Of a DNA stretch of 64,000 nt, positions 22,906 through 36,061 are shown one piece after another. This DNA is from Epiperipatus broadwayi (Eukaryota > Onychophora > Udeonychophora > Euonychophora > Peripatidae). Both the position numbers and the translations under genes were made by a program. The stretch spans positions 173,302 through 237,301 of the forward strand of contig JAQFVV010006844.1 in assembly GCA_028023455.1 (NCBI GenBank), in the 5' to 3' direction. The first letter of the stretch is position 1. Each line of letters starts with the position of its first letter. Under the pieces are notes generated by a model that worked only from the letters and a program-made list of their open reading frames with translations, ran no database searches and was not told the origin of the DNA.

Positions 22906-23345
22906 ATATATGATATGGCTGAAGATCTCTCAGCCCCATATGGCTATTTGAGTTGAATAGCTGGGTTTAATGACATGTACGTGTCTGAAAATTTCAGATT
23001 TTTCACTCAATAGATAACTTTTAGATAAATGCTGGTTTTGGGTTGGTATTTTTAGATCTAGTGTCTGAAGCTACCCTAAGACCCCTCTGAGGAGTGCCAA
23101 AGCATGAAACCATGGTCAGAGGTTAGGGGGGTTTCCTGATGGAGATATTTTAAATGCTTTCTCTGGCTAAGCATTTATCACAAAGCTTGTTGAGCAATTG
23201 GAAAATGCTCATTGTTTATATCTTACAAGCTTAAGAGACATGGGTCATGTGTATGACTCTTACTATTTATTATATTAGTATTTAAAAACATATATAACTC
23301 TTATCTATTCCTTCTTTTTCCCTCTATATGTTGTTTCTTTTTATA
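22906..23345 (+). mobile_element. Family J element inside the hAT relic, with hammerhead
   Basis: Shares AACTTTTAGATAAATGCT, the GGTTGGTATTTTTAGATCTAGTGTC-type segment, the ribozyme and the AGCATTTATCACAAAGCTTG tail with 42175-42395. The outer AGATAAATGCT and AGCATTTATC blocks face each other as an inverted repeat. The exact ends are not defined. Confidence 0.65.
23074..23128 (+). ncRNA. Type I hammerhead ribozyme, family J (best preserved)
   Basis: All core positions are present. Outer stem I is CCCUAA (23074-23079) with UUAGGG (23123-23128). An internal loop and a CU/AG closing pair separate it from the core. The core CUGAGGA is at 23087-23093. Stem II is GUGC-CAAA-GCAU. GAAA is at 23106-23109. 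Helix III is the palindrome ACCAUGGU. The cleavage site is GUC, after 23117. The internal loop in stem I is what natural type I hammerheads use for tertiary contacts with loop II. Confidence 0.8.
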
Positions 23346-23590
23346 TTTCAATATAAACTTCATTAACACTCCTTAAACTTTTTCTATTATCTCCACCTTT
23401 CCTCCATTTTTCTTTTTAAAAAAGAAAAATGAAGGAACAATAAGAAAAATGGGGGAAAGATGGAGGTAATAGAAAAAAGTTTAAGATCTGAAGAAGACTG
23501 CTAGGATTGTCAAAACTGTTAAATTAATAAAGATTGTTTGCATAAAGTGTTAAAGGAGTGTTAATGAAGTTTATATTTAAAAACATCCAA
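23346..23590. repeat. Foldback with degenerate hammerhead-like centre
   Basis: ATATAAACTTCATTAACACT at 23349 faces AGTGTTAATGAAGTTTATAT at 23557. The inner CCTCCATTTTTCTTTTT arm pairs with AAAGAAAAATGAAGG. CUGAAGAAGACUGC followed by GUCAAAAC (23488-23517) recalls family I. G12 is A. With the family J element it forms the ~700 bp insertion splitting the hAT relic. Confidence 0.7.
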
Positions 23591-23631
23591 ATTCTCTATA
23601 CAACTTGATGGGTTCACCAGGAAATGAGTGA

Positions 23632-24510
23632 ATGATGATAGGGCATTTTGAAGATTTTCTTGCATGTTTAAATAAAAAAAGGCTCACAATGTATTCACTG
23701 TATGCTGTATTATTCATTTTCCATTTGGTTGCTGAAAATCTCAGTAAATGCTTACATTGTGCATTATATCATATTAAAATAATCAACAAAATTACAAGTG
23801 ATTCATTGAATGACAGATTGTTTGGACAACTTTGTACTGAAAACAATGAAGAATTTAATCACTTGTTACTTCATACAGAAATATTCCTTGATTATAAAAC
23901 CTTTTTCTATTGGATCAGTTTTATAAACCACTCAACTCAGTGCTATAATTTCTAATAAATAAAGATGATGCATTATAAGCCAACTTGGTTAATTACAAAA
24001 ACTGCATAACTTAAAGGCAATAAGCTGAATTTAATCAAAGTAAAAACGATTATCTGGCTTATGAAAAAATTTACTCTAGCCAACCAAAATTTAGGATAAG
24101 ATAAACCCAGAGCTTCAATAGTAGAACAGCATGATAAAATCTTGGTTAGCCATTATCAGCCCTTGTAGGATTTTCCATCTGATGTCAATCAATGATTTGA
24201 AGGTATTATTGAAATGGATATACTCAATTGAGTTTGAGCCATTTTCCTAGTATAAATACAGAAGAATCTCCAAAATTACAAGAATAATTGGTAGAAGTAA
24301 TAACAAATGAAAATGGAAAATTAAATTCAAAGATGCCTTTAACAATTCCAACTTATAAAAGCATTATAGTTAAAGTTAATTCTGGATTATGGACTTCCGA
24401 AATTTTTCTTTTTCTTTTACCATATTTAATAAAATATGGATTTAAGGCATGATGGTTTAAGAATGTGGATGACAAAAATAGGATCAAATTCTAATAAATT
24501 GATAACAGCA
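23632..24510 (+). pseudogene. hAT-type (ZBED5/SCAND3-like) transposase relic, C-terminal part
   Basis: The first frame reads MIGHFEDFLACLNKK, then HLVAENLSKCLHCALYHIKI, then SLNDRLFGQLCTENNEEFNH and LLLHTE. These are the hallmark segments of ZBED5-like proteins (HLVAKNLS, VNKIKSNSLNDRLF, LLLHTEVRW). Further decayed frames show LKGNKLNLIKVKTII (24015), NQNLG (24090) and GIIEMDIL (24206), then a remnant of the hAT dimerisation region to about 24500 (NSGLWTSEIFLFLLP). Many stops and frameshifts. The RNase H-like catalytic core is not reconstructable. Confidence 0.8.
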
Positions 24511-24689
24511 CATGGGGTTTCATTCTTCTCCATTAGTATTATTTTAATATTATTCATGATTTTTATTTGAATGTTATCCTACATTATGTTATTTTTCAGT
24601 GTATATATGATTATTTTTACAACTGATTAAAAAATAATAATTTTACAAATTTTAAGGTATCTTACAACATCATTCTTTACTATGCTATA

Positions 24690-24945
24690 AGTGGTATGTG
24701 GAAATATAGATATATATATATATAAAATAGAAATTTGTAAGGGGATCATTTCTGTTTGTTCACTTAAAGAAGGCAGTTTCTAGAGGAATGTTGAGTAATT
24801 TTTCTTTGTGAAAAAACATTGAGGTATGTAGAAATATATATATAAATTTGTAATGAGATAATATCTGTTTAATCACATACAGAAAGTAATTTCCAGAAAA
24901 AAGCTGAGTATTTTTTCTTTCTGACGAAAGATTCACAAATGCCCC
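24690..24945 (+). repeat. Two-copy ~135 bp imperfect tandem duplication
   Basis: The segment from GTATGTGGAAATATAGATAT to the TTTTTCTTTGTGAAAAAAC-like block repeats from about 24826. A C homopolymer (24942-24957) follows. Confidence 0.7.
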
Positions 24946-25179
24946 CCCCCCCCCCCCAATAATCTAGTCAATCTGATATTTCCATCATTGTTTAGCATAA
25001 GTATGTTAAAATTATGCAAAGAATATCTATTATTTATTTGCTCTGGATAATGTAAAAAGCTATGTTTGGATGAGATGAATGTAATGGGAAATTTTTGTTA
25101 GATCCACAATAAAAATTCTAGATATATTATATATAAATAATTGTAAATTTGATAATATATTGAACTATTTTCTTCATGT

Positions 25180-25420
25180 TAAATGTTTAGAAAATTTTAA
25201 ACTTTATTTAAACTTTTCAAATACAAACAACTTGTTAGTAATAACACGCAAGTAGATAACGCAAATTAGTAATTAATAATATTATTATCCACACTTCATG
25301 TGTTGCTGGCCTAACCAGTGACAAAATTAGCATAGGAGTCCAACTTAAATCTTTAGATGTTTGAATATCAGATTTTAAGATGATGCATGTGATTGTGTAA
25401 AAAAAACATCTTAAAAAGGT
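25180..25420. repeat. Family G, single arm
   Basis: ACTTTATTTAAACTTTTCAAATACAAAC to CACTTCATGTGTTGCTGGCCTAACC, then AGGAGTCCAACTTAAATC and GATTTTAAGATGATGC, as in the copies at 38.8, 50.9 and 57.0 kb. The second half includes a tRNA-like box (minus-strand GATTTAAGTTGGACTCCTATGC). The hammerhead part is eroded. Confidence 0.65.
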
Positions 25421-25840
25421 TCCATTAAGGAATGAAAGCCAGGTTGATATATTAATTATTATTTTTATTTATAATGAGTTGTCTGTTTCAATTTTAAATT
25501 GATTATGTTTAACTATAAGAATGAAAACTATAATTTAAATATCGGTTAATGTTAAGGCTAAAAGAAGTCGCAAGTATGATGAAATTATTGAAATCAGGTC
25601 TCAGCATGGAATTACTGAATTGATGAATGTCATTGACAGATATATAAAAACAATCACGTGATGCACTAGTGTTTAAAATAGCTATCATGAAGGAAAGAAA
25701 TTTCAAAGCATTTTACTTTTGATTAAAACTTCAAAGATGAGATATTTTCTGAGCTTATTCGCATCTATTTTTTATCTTTAATTTAAGTTTTAAAATTCTC
25801 TTTACACATGTACAAATATTAATTTTAAACTTAAGAGCAT
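25421..25840. other. AT-rich DNA, nothing recognised
   Basis: Possibly the decayed interior or second arm of the family G copy, but I cannot support that. Confidence 0.4.
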
Positions 25841-25844
25841 GCTA

Positions 25845-25985
25845 ACGCTCTAAACAAGCTTTTATATATATATTATGATAAATGCTACTACAAGAGAAGG
25901 CATTCAAATCATCTTTATCTTAGATTGTCCCCATCCCCAGACCGGTTTCGATCTATGGGTCTCTTCAGTGACATCTGACTTATTA
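25845..25985 (-). mobile_element. Family J element, minus strand
   Basis: Reverse-oriented copy: GAGCATGCTAACGCTCTAAA, then AAGCTTTTATATAT, GATAAATGCTACTACAAGAG and the ribozyme. It matches 42255-42390 inverted, closely. Confidence 0.75.
25932..25976 (-). ncRNA. Type I hammerhead ribozyme, family J
   Basis: The minus strand reads CUGAAGA (25962-25968), a GACC-CAUA-GAUC stem II with one mismatch, GAAA (25946-25949), the palindromic helix III ACCGGU, and a GUC cleavage site (25940-25942). Stem I next to the core has three pairs (UCA with UGG, one wobble), then loses pairing. The catalytic bases are intact and the stems are weaker than in the 23.1 kb copy. Confidence 0.65.
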
Positions 25986-25989
25986 TTAT

Positions 25990-26476
25990 TACAAATATTA
26001 ATTTTAATTAGAAGTCAGAAAAATTAGTATTAATTAATTAGTAAAAAAGATTTTTAAAACGAGAAATCGATAAAGCAGTCAGCAATTTAAATTCTAACTA
26101 TGTCATGATTATATCAACAGGTAGCAAAACGGATTTTAGCTTGAGAAATTTACTTTGCAACTAGTGAAAAAATCTTGATAATGTGGATTAATCAGAAATA
26201 AATGACAAATGTTATTATCAATTACAAATCTTTTGTGAAAAGATTAAGCAATTGTTTGAATAAATTTTTTCTGTCTTCTAATGCCATATACTGATTCTGT
26301 GAAAAAATATGTTATAAGAAACGTAAGATCCACAAGATTGGGGGGTGGGGGTGGATTTTATAGTGTTATAAAGCATTATTAAAATTCATAACTAGGTAGT
26401 ACACTGTTATGTGTTATCTCACAAAGAGCAGAATTTCTAAATCAATAATCTGAATTTTTATTAGAATATGCAATTT
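25990..26476. other. AT-rich DNA, nothing recognised
   Basis: No feature recognised. A short G run is at 26340-26353. Confidence 0.5.
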
Positions 26477-26594
26477 TACATTTTTTTTTTTCATGTGTCG
26501 TAGCATCGGCCGGGAAGCGAACCCGCTAACACGGGACAACTGCTTGTAAGGCAGCTGTGTTGACCACTTGACCACCAACGCTTGACTACATTTT
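26477..26594 (-). mobile_element. tRNA-derived SINE (family D), minus strand, with TSD
   Basis: The cleanest of the minus-strand copies. A box-like TGGTCAAGTGG, anticodon-like arm CTTACAAG, variable arm TTGTCCCGTGTTAGCG, B box GGTTCGCTTCC, pairing ends, then CACATGA and poly(A). TACATTTT flanks both sides (26477-26484 and 26587-26594). The long variable arm suggests a class II (Leu or Ser) tRNA ancestor. Confidence 0.85.
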
Positions 26595-26599
26595 GGTTT

Positions 26600-27417
26600 T
26601 ATGCTTTAAAAATTACATCTTACTTGCTTTTAAAAAATTACTTTTATATCTGTTCTTACATTTATAATTCTATAATTCTATAAGTAGCATTAACTAATAA
26701 TTTGCTGAGCAATGCCTTCAACATGGGAGATTATAATCATAGTACTCAAACCTATTGGCTAAACTGGTATTATTATGTAAATTTGTAATTTGCATATTCC
26801 ACTTCAACAATATGCAAGAGTCTCTATTGTTTATGTGGATGTTATTAGGGCTAAACCAATCCCTCTATAAATGGTCTTTTCTGATCATTGTGCTCTTTAT
26901 ATTTCAATAAAGAAAAAGATTATTGTATAGCATTGTTATGGAAGTGAAATATTTATTTTACAAATTTACATATTTAGGGCACCGAGTATTAATGTCATGT
27001 TTTCTCCTAATAATATCAGTTTAGCTGATAAGTTTGAGCACTGATTAAATCCTCCCAGATCAAAAGCATTGCAGTGAGTTATTAGTTAAATTGTGAAATA
27101 AAATTTAATATTTGCTTAGGAAGATATATATTTTTAATATTTTTTTGGTTAAATAGTTGTTTGGATTTAAATAGCAATTTTGGATGGTATCGTTTGGGGG
27201 ATTTAAATAGCTATTTTGGATGGTATCATTTGTCTTGACTGTAGATCTGGATTAAGTCTATTTTAATGTAATCTATAATGAACTAATTGCAAATGTATAG
27301 TTTTTCGAAAGCAGTTAATTTGGTTTAGCAGAATTCATTATACCTGACCTGTCTTTCTTTTTATATATTTCCCAACATGTTTTCTACATGAAGTGTTCTA
27401 TTTGCCTTTATATTCAG
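26600..27417. other. AT-rich DNA with a small direct repeat
   Basis: GGATTTAAATAGCNATTTTG with GGATGGTATC occurs twice in tandem (27164-27230). Nothing else recognised. Confidence 0.5.
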
Positions 27418-27757
27418 AGCCTATGTTCCACAACCATATGTTGAGCAGGAATTTTATTAATTAAAGCCTTATTTTAAATATAAATAGCCTATGTTCCACA
27501 ACGATATGTTGAGCAGGAATTTTATTAATTAAAGCCTTATTTTAAATATAAATAGCCTATGTTCCACAACCATATGTTGAGCAGGAATTTTATTAATTAA
27601 AGCCTTATTTTAAATATAAATAGCCTATGTTCCACAACCATATGTTGAGCAGGAATTTTATTAATTAAAGCCTTATTTTAAATATAAATAGCCTATGTTC
27701 CACAACGATATGTTGAGCAGGAATTTTATTAATTAAAGCCTTATTTTAAATATAAAT
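27418..27757 (+). repeat. Five-copy 68 bp tandem repeat
   Basis: Units start at 27418, 27486, 27554, 27622 and 27690. They begin AGCCTATGTTCCACAAC and end TTATTTTAAATATAAAT. The only visible difference is CCATA versus CGATA in units 2 and 5, so the array is young and may vary in copy number. Confidence 0.95.
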
Positions 27758-27759
27758 AC

Positions 27760-30700
27760 ATAGTTTCTTTTAGTATAATACAAACAATATGAATATAAAA
27801 AAATCGCTTAATACAAAACAGCTGACATATCAGCAGAATTATAAATAGTAAGTAACATATGTTAATCCTTATAGACATCTCAACATAGATGCAGTTGTAA
27901 AAAGAAAAACGACTTAGAAAAAGCCATTTAGTAGCTATGCTTTATATTAAATAACATATACCAAACTGAATTTAAAATTGTCTGTACTTTCTTTTATTTT
28001 CTCTACTTAGTCTGTTAACCATTTTTAGCATGTGATGTGAAGCACACTAAAAATCTCGTCATATTTTAAATTTGAAAAAAAATAAATTAAAATTATTTCT
28101 ATCAAAATAGAACAAATAATTGATTATATGTGCCTATTTTATAGTCATTACTCACCTGCAGAAATCTATCATATCTTTCTGTGAAATGTGTTTTTCTTGT
28201 TTCTAGTAATAACTGTCAGTCGGGCGTCTCTTTGCAAACTTCAAATGACATCCTATTATGAGTGATAAAAGAAAGATTTTAAACGATTCTTTACTTTGTT
28301 TCTATTTATTCAGCGAATGTTTCGCTATCTTGACCTAGTATTAAGTTATTATTGGTCTACAATTTAAGGTAATAATATTTGTCACTACTACATTTTCCAA
28401 ACCTCAAAATATATTTAGTTTTAAAAGTTGTTCAACTGGAAATTTTTCATTAAATCAGAATAATAGAAATGTTAGATTGATAATATTTCGATCCAGAAAA
28501 CTTAAAACAACTCGAACATCTAATGAAAATAATATTTTATAAGCACAAACAAGTCAATCCAATATTGTAATATTTATGTACAGTATAAATTTATTCTTCA
28601 TATTTTTCTATTAGTTCAAGTGATTTTTTTCTTTTTTTTTATGCTTATATCTATTCTAAATACTGTTATATCTAATAATATATTTGTCTTTCAAAATTTG
28701 AGAGAACATTTATTCATTATTATATATTTTAAGCTTATTTTCCTACTGGTAACAGTGTTTGGTATGTTATATATTTAATAGAAGCTTATATATATTATAA
28801 CCTACACTCCCAACCATTCATATACATTATATAAATAAATGCCCAAGGCGCCAGTTCTATTAATAAATAGAACAATATGACAACATATCTTATACAAAAT
28901 TATTACTGAGACTCTTTACCTAAGTCTACATTCAGCTCAGCTCAGTGGGAGGCTATAGGAAGTTCACAAGATATATGATTATAAATAAATGAAAGAAGAA
29001 ACATGATAAAGCATTAAATATAATGTAAATCCTTTTGTTAATTAATTGCATGATAAAGAATCACAATGTTTATTTGTACAGTCTATTAAAATATCCTTTT
29101 AACTTAATTTCTTCCTTCATCCAAGTATAACATATATCAGCTTACTATAATTATATTACTAAACAGTTCTATGACTTGGCATATCATAATCTAAACAACT
29201 ACCTTAATGCCAATCAAGGAATAAACAATACGATTTCAGGGAACTTCAAAAACACAGTTGAATTAAATAAAATACATTGGCCCATAAGTTGCAATTCTAA
29301 AGTATGATAAAATGTAATAAAATAAATTTAATAAATATTGTACTGTGTTTAGCAATAAGATAATGACAGAAATAGGGTATTTTAATCTCACATCATCATC
29401 TAACAAATATACTAACTTGGCAACCTTCCTTATATGTTCATCAAGTGGCAAATGATCTTTATAATGCCTGGATCAAGAAACAAGATTGTCAGACACCAGA
29501 AAATTTGATATTATAACTATAAAATAACATATCTATTTTATAATAGATCTATGAATTGTAGAGATGTGGAAATTAGTACCCGAATGTATACAAGAATAAC
29601 TCAAGATACAGTTTTTTTTAATAAATAAACAAATCATTTATTATATTGAAAATTTAATTTAAGTAATTATTTACAATAAGTCTGCTTGTCTTAATGATTT
29701 AAAATTCTTAAACAAACCTTGAACATCAGTTTGGGATTATCCCCATTATTACATTATTTATATCTTTTTGAAATCCGAAATTAACAACAAAATTTGATCT
29801 TCTAACTTTGCATATCTGCTTTACTTAAGCATTTCATTCAAACATATCATTAACTACATAATATATTACATTGTTGGCACAATAAATATTTATGAGAAGA
29901 TTTTCTATTGATTAATAAAATAAATCAAACTAACATATTTGGCCATCAACAAAGCAACTTTTTCTAACTAATGAAATAATCATTTTTTTTAAAATTACAT
30001 ATACCTTTCACACATAACAATGAAATCATATTCATTCTGATGGTTTGATGATTTATAATTCTGTATTAAATGAATATAATATGTTTCAAACATTTATTTC
30101 CTGTTTTTAATTTCAATAACTCTATACTTTTATTTAAATGAATATAGTGTGCTTCAAAACCTTTATTTCCCATTTCATTTCAATAACTTTATACCTTTAT
30201 ATTCACAATATTATTCATATTATGCGTGTGTGTGCATCCAAGCAACAATAATAGAAAACAATCTTTTCTACACATCATCCATTCATCAAGAAAATATTAA
30301 ACAATTACTTCATTTCGGACAATGTCGTAAACCAATAAATAAAATAAGACACTAATATTACATCAAGACTTTGATTTCAGCTATCTATCTGGCCATATAT
30401 TAATAGCACAGAGCGATATTTTCATGATTATATAAACCACACATTCTCAAGGGGAATTTACATGAGGAGCAAATAAACTCTTTACTTAATACTTCTACAA
30501 TAATTCATCTAATTCTGAAATACACCATTGATGGGGACTTTTTCCTCATCACCAGGACTCATTTAACTTCAAAACTGTCATTTCATCGTATGCATATAAT
30601 ATAAACTAGGCTTTTACTCATGAAAAATTATTGAAATATACTAAATAGGCAAAATCTCTCATCCCTACAAATATAGAATGCATCCAGATTACTTTCCATT

Positions 30701-33300
30701 CTCAAAGCTCTTCTACATATCGAACATTACATATACACGCTGGCAGATAAATATATACAGATAACCTACCAATCCATCAGTTCTTTAGAATATGACAACA
30801 TTCGAAATTTATACATAAAATATTCACAACGGAACTTTATCAAACAAGTGTTATAATTGTGCAAACAGACACACACACGCGAACAAGAATATACAAAAAA
30901 TAATAATTCTAAGTAATATACTATGCAAGCAACATGGTAATTAAATAACACATTCAGGTATAACCTTTAATTCAGAATAGACTTTGTTACTTTTAAAATT
31001 TAATAGTTATAATTATTACGAATGAGTTTCTTTATCATCTCTACCAAACTATTTCAATTATACGTTCGTTGATTTTAAAGCCAAAATTCTCACTTTCGAG
31101 ATAATAAAATATACAAAATAAATGTAAACATCTCTCTAATAATATAATTAAAAAAATATTTCTTTCCTTTACCTTCGTAAAAGAAAAATAAGACATTTGT
31201 ATAAAATCAATTTTACCAACATATCCACTACTCGTGAATACGCATTCCGAGACAATCTAGGATATCATAATATCTCAGAATTATAAATAAAACATAATTT
31301 TAAATATACCTATCTGTCTATCATATACATTAATGATGACAAGTAATAAAGGAAAGATAAAGAAACAAAAGTCATTTGTTCTATGATTTAAAATAAAAAG
31401 TTCACTTGCAAAGTTTTACTCCGGGTTTATGAAACGATATTCCAAACTGAATTCGAACATAAAATGAATTCTTGTAGGATAACCAAAAAAAAATATATAA
31501 TCATAAATTAAATATGATCCAGCAACTCCAATGTTCATAGCATAGCTATTTGAGCTACTAAATCACACATAAGTAATCAATTTCTCTTTTTATTATGATG
31601 GAAATATAAGCCATTTTTAGCTACAGTTGAACAGGAATTATTTCACTCACTCCGTAGTAGTTTTACATTAAGTAAGCAATTGTTCTTAAAATTTTCTTAA
31701 ATAGCATTTGACATTTTTAATCTAGTATACGCATAGTTTATTTTTAAATATTGTCAAATAATATATCATGATTCATTAGTAATTCCACAATTAATAATAC
31801 TTTATTATTATAGTGCATCTTTATCAAAGAGAACAGAAACACAACCGCATTCACATCCTTCCATTCGATTTAAGCACGTATCTAAAGATTAGCATCCTTT
31901 GATTATTTGGGTAATTCACATTTATTTATTTCATTAAAAATATATATTATTCTTAGAAATCCCAAATAAATAAATACTGTCATTCTTCCATAATGAATTT
32001 AAGAATGGTGTGATACATTAACATACACATCCTTTAAATTTTATATTTAATTTTTATAAAAGTAAGAAATAAAATATAGTGAAAAATTAAAATAAATTCT
32101 GCAAAACTGTTCTGCACATATTTCCAAGAGATATTATACAACACACGTAGATAATTATAAAGTTCATGCATTTTATTTTTATTCATAATGATAATTAAAT
32201 GAAGTACTGCAAGCTTAACATTATCGATCTTCATTTTAAAATATTAATAAGGATAAGGTGGTTAATTCAAACATTTAAAATTAAGGAGAGAAATGAAAAA
32301 CCAATGTACCTTCTTAAATTTTTTAGCCCTGCATTCCAATTGAAGACCTTTTCGTAATGAATTTCTTATAACTTTTCCAGAAGTTTATTCCAAAGCTTTT
32401 TGTTAGAATTAATTTGACTTCAAGAAAAAAAATATATTTGTTACAGCAGGGAAGAGCAATTTTACTGGCTGCACTTATAACAATAATGAGCAATTTTAAA
32501 TCTCAACTCTGTTAAATCAAAAAAGATCATTTCCCTTCAAACAGGTCAACTCCCACATTTTTGCACTTAAGCTAATTACATATGCAAGAAATCTTTTCTT
32601 TAAAAAAAAAAATCATTCTGATTTTTACAATTAAATCAAGACAAAAAATAATATTAATAAAAAAAAAAACTTTTACAAACTGGAAAGAAATGAATATTAA
32701 TTAACTGTTAAACAAAATGATGAATAATTTATTTAATTTATAAAATAATTCACCTATCCAAATATCCATTAATCATTGGGAGAAAAATATATATGTGTTA
32801 AATTATTAAAGATAATTTCTGTACTTTAAATGTCTTTATTGTAAGTGTACTATTGTTTAATGTTATTAAAAGATGAAAATGAAATGAAACATGATACAGA
32901 TATACATTTATGCACATACACTGTACTATAAATATTAAATTATCTTGACTAAATATAATTGAGATGGCTGGTAATGTGGATAAAGGGATAAGTATCAATG
33001 AACAAGGGATTAGGAACCTATTCAAATCAATACTAAACACTAACATAAAATAACTTTGCATTTTCCTGCCAAAATATACCAATTCCTATAATAAACAACC
33101 CCTCTTTCTTGCATTAAATACTTCATTTATTATAATAATAACAATAAATACTTACAAAGTGGTTAATCAAATGAATAAAAAATCAATATCTAAGACTTTA
33201 AACAATCTCCAGCAAAATTTTTAAAATTCTAAGGCTATTTCATTTTTTTTAATGCAATACAACTATTCACTACAGATACAAAGTATCTCAATTCTTTGTG
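27760..33300. other. Long AT-rich stretch without recognised features
   Basis: No repeat family of the window, coding relic or RNA gene was recognised over 5.5 kb. The short ORFs at 29.3, 30.1, 30.8, 32.0 and 32.8 kb have no recognisable domains. Confidence 0.5.
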
Positions 33301-33476
33301 CCCACTCAGAGAATCACTATATATATATATATATATCATTTACTTTGCATCTTACTTTGTTTATTTCTTGATTATTTTGTAAACATTTTTATTTATTTAT
33401 TTTTTATATCACTTTATTTTATATCAGTATTAGACAAGAAAATTAGTATGGCCAATCCAATTCCAAGGAAAGTCAA

Positions 33477-33785
<309 letters not shown>

Positions 33786-33839
33786 AATAACAGTAGTTGT
33801 CAAAGTCATCCAAAAACATTAAATCACTTATTGTCCATA

Positions 33840-36060
33840 GACAATTATTGTTTCTTGAACCTATATAAAAAATAACTCCTATAGGTAAACTGCCACCATT
33901 TACTGAACATGACTAATGCTTCCTTTCCAAAATGTACATGACAGATAAGCATATTACCTCAACAAAAATATGGATAACTGGAATATATATGAAGTTCTTT
34001 ACTGTAACTCACCTACAGAAATGAACCTCCAATGCTTAAACAATTATTACACAAATTCAGAAATTGGTCAATTAAGCTATTTTTTTTTATATATTTCTCA
34101 AACTCAATGTTTGGCCTTTCTACTTTACATTCTCTTAGATATCAAATATTTTATTCCAATATACATTCCTTTTGTAAATTATATCACAGAGAAGATTAAC
34201 CACAGTTTCATTTATTTAACATACGACCAGCCATTGGAGGCTATCATGAAGTGATAGTAACAATTTATAAAAATAATAAAGTAACATTATGGATTTTTTT
34301 ATTAAGGGTTTTTTTCCAGCCATTTGTGCTACCATTTTTATTCTTTATTCATGTTAGAGACCAAAAAATGCCAATCTAGACATTTTTGTTGCTACCTGGT
34401 CACTAACAAAACAATAGTCAAAATCTTTAACTCTTAAGGACCTTACATACCTTAAGGCTGTAATTAAAATAGGAAGGAAGACTCCACAGGTTTGACAATT
34501 TGTGCACATTGTACTCAATCTAATGTAAAAAATGTTATAAAGTATATGCATAGTGTGTTTGTTTTTGTTTTTTTAAAGGACAGTACTTTTTTTTTGTTAT
34601 ATTTGCTGTGTAATATTTGTATTTTTTACTTTCCTCAAATCATTTCTTTAAATAATAATAATAATGATGATGAAGATAATGATAATAATCATCATGATGT
34701 GATAATGATGATAATAATCATAATAATAATAATAATAATAGTAACAACAACAACAACACCTAATTATAGATTGTACATTATAAATATAAGTAAAAGTATA
34801 GAGAAAAAAATTAATAATATATATATATGTATTTAATACATCTTTTGAAATCTAATAAAAAAAAATTATTACCAAACTCAACATTAGAAGAGCAGAGTCA
34901 AATAGAATTGAGAATTTTTAGGTATATTTGAGAAATAAGATTTAATATAAAACAAAATAAAAATGTTATGGTTATTTGGGATTATACATAAATATGCTAT
35001 GATAACAAATAACTATGACTTAAAAATCAACAACATTAAATAAAAATCCCATTTAAATTGGGAATTACAAATAAGAAATCCATTAGTCTAGAATTAGAAT
35101 GGCATGCATGCTTTTCTATGTTCTGACTAAAATATTTTCAATATTAACATGGAAAAATACATTGACAGAAATAAAATTCCAAGATCTTTTTGAGAGAAAA
35201 TAGAATTGATTTTTAGTCAGAATGTGGTATTTTTAATCATACATAGTAAAAAAAATTAGTTTCAACAGATTTGTTAAGAACATAAAGCTTACTGCATTGA
35301 AGCTAAAATTATACTAATCTTTCCATTGGATAGATCAATGTTTTATTGGTCCAGAAGTCAAGAAATTGAATTTGCATCTTTTGTCCTCTACTGAAAGAAT
35401 TTGCAAACATTCTTTTTCAACCTTTAAATTCGTGTATTTTTTTTAACATTTTAATTTTAAAAAAATCTGAAGATGTCAGAATAATCAAAAAAGTGGGAAT
35501 TTTAATATATGGAATGCTCCATAATGATGAGTACTCATTGCATTTTTGGCTGTCTCAAACTTTGAGATATTTCTTCGAGAAATATTATGAATGATTAAAA
35601 ACTTGATTTTTTGGAAAGTTTATGATTATTTTTGCATAATAATTGAATAGTAATCAAGCATATACATTGTTACATATTTATTTTTTACAAAAGTATTTTA
35701 TTTATAAATATAAAAGATATTTTTTGGAGTAACATTGCTATGAAAATTGCGGTAGCATGTAAATTACAGTCTCTGAAAATTATGTCACTAAGACAGACTG
35801 TTAGAAAATATAGTAATATCATAAAAATTACTTTAAAATTTTAAACTTTTAAAGTGTAAGTTGATAGATTTACTAGATATTAATATTTATTTGTTGAGAT
35901 TTTAAAACAAACATTGAACAAAGATTTTGTTTATTTTGCAAATTGAATCTGTTCCTCCTGGTAGTTGAATGATGAAACAATACTTTGTTTTGATTAAAAT
36001 GTAAGTTTTTAAATAATTCCAAAAATCAAATGTGATTTTTTAAAAATTTATTTAATTTCT
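33840..36060. other. AT-rich DNA with a compound microsatellite
   Basis: A mixed AAT/GAT/AAC microsatellite is at 34650-34758. The rest is AT-rich without recognised features. Confidence 0.5.
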
Positions 36061-36061
36061 T

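Noticed and set aside
26494-26586. Functional tRNA gene
   Set aside because: Although A and B boxes are visible, five similar copies have poly(A) or A-rich tails and target duplications, and their anticodon arms vary. This is a SINE.
27418-27757. CRISPR array
   Set aside because: The 68 bp repeats are contiguous without unique spacers, and this is eukaryotic DNA.
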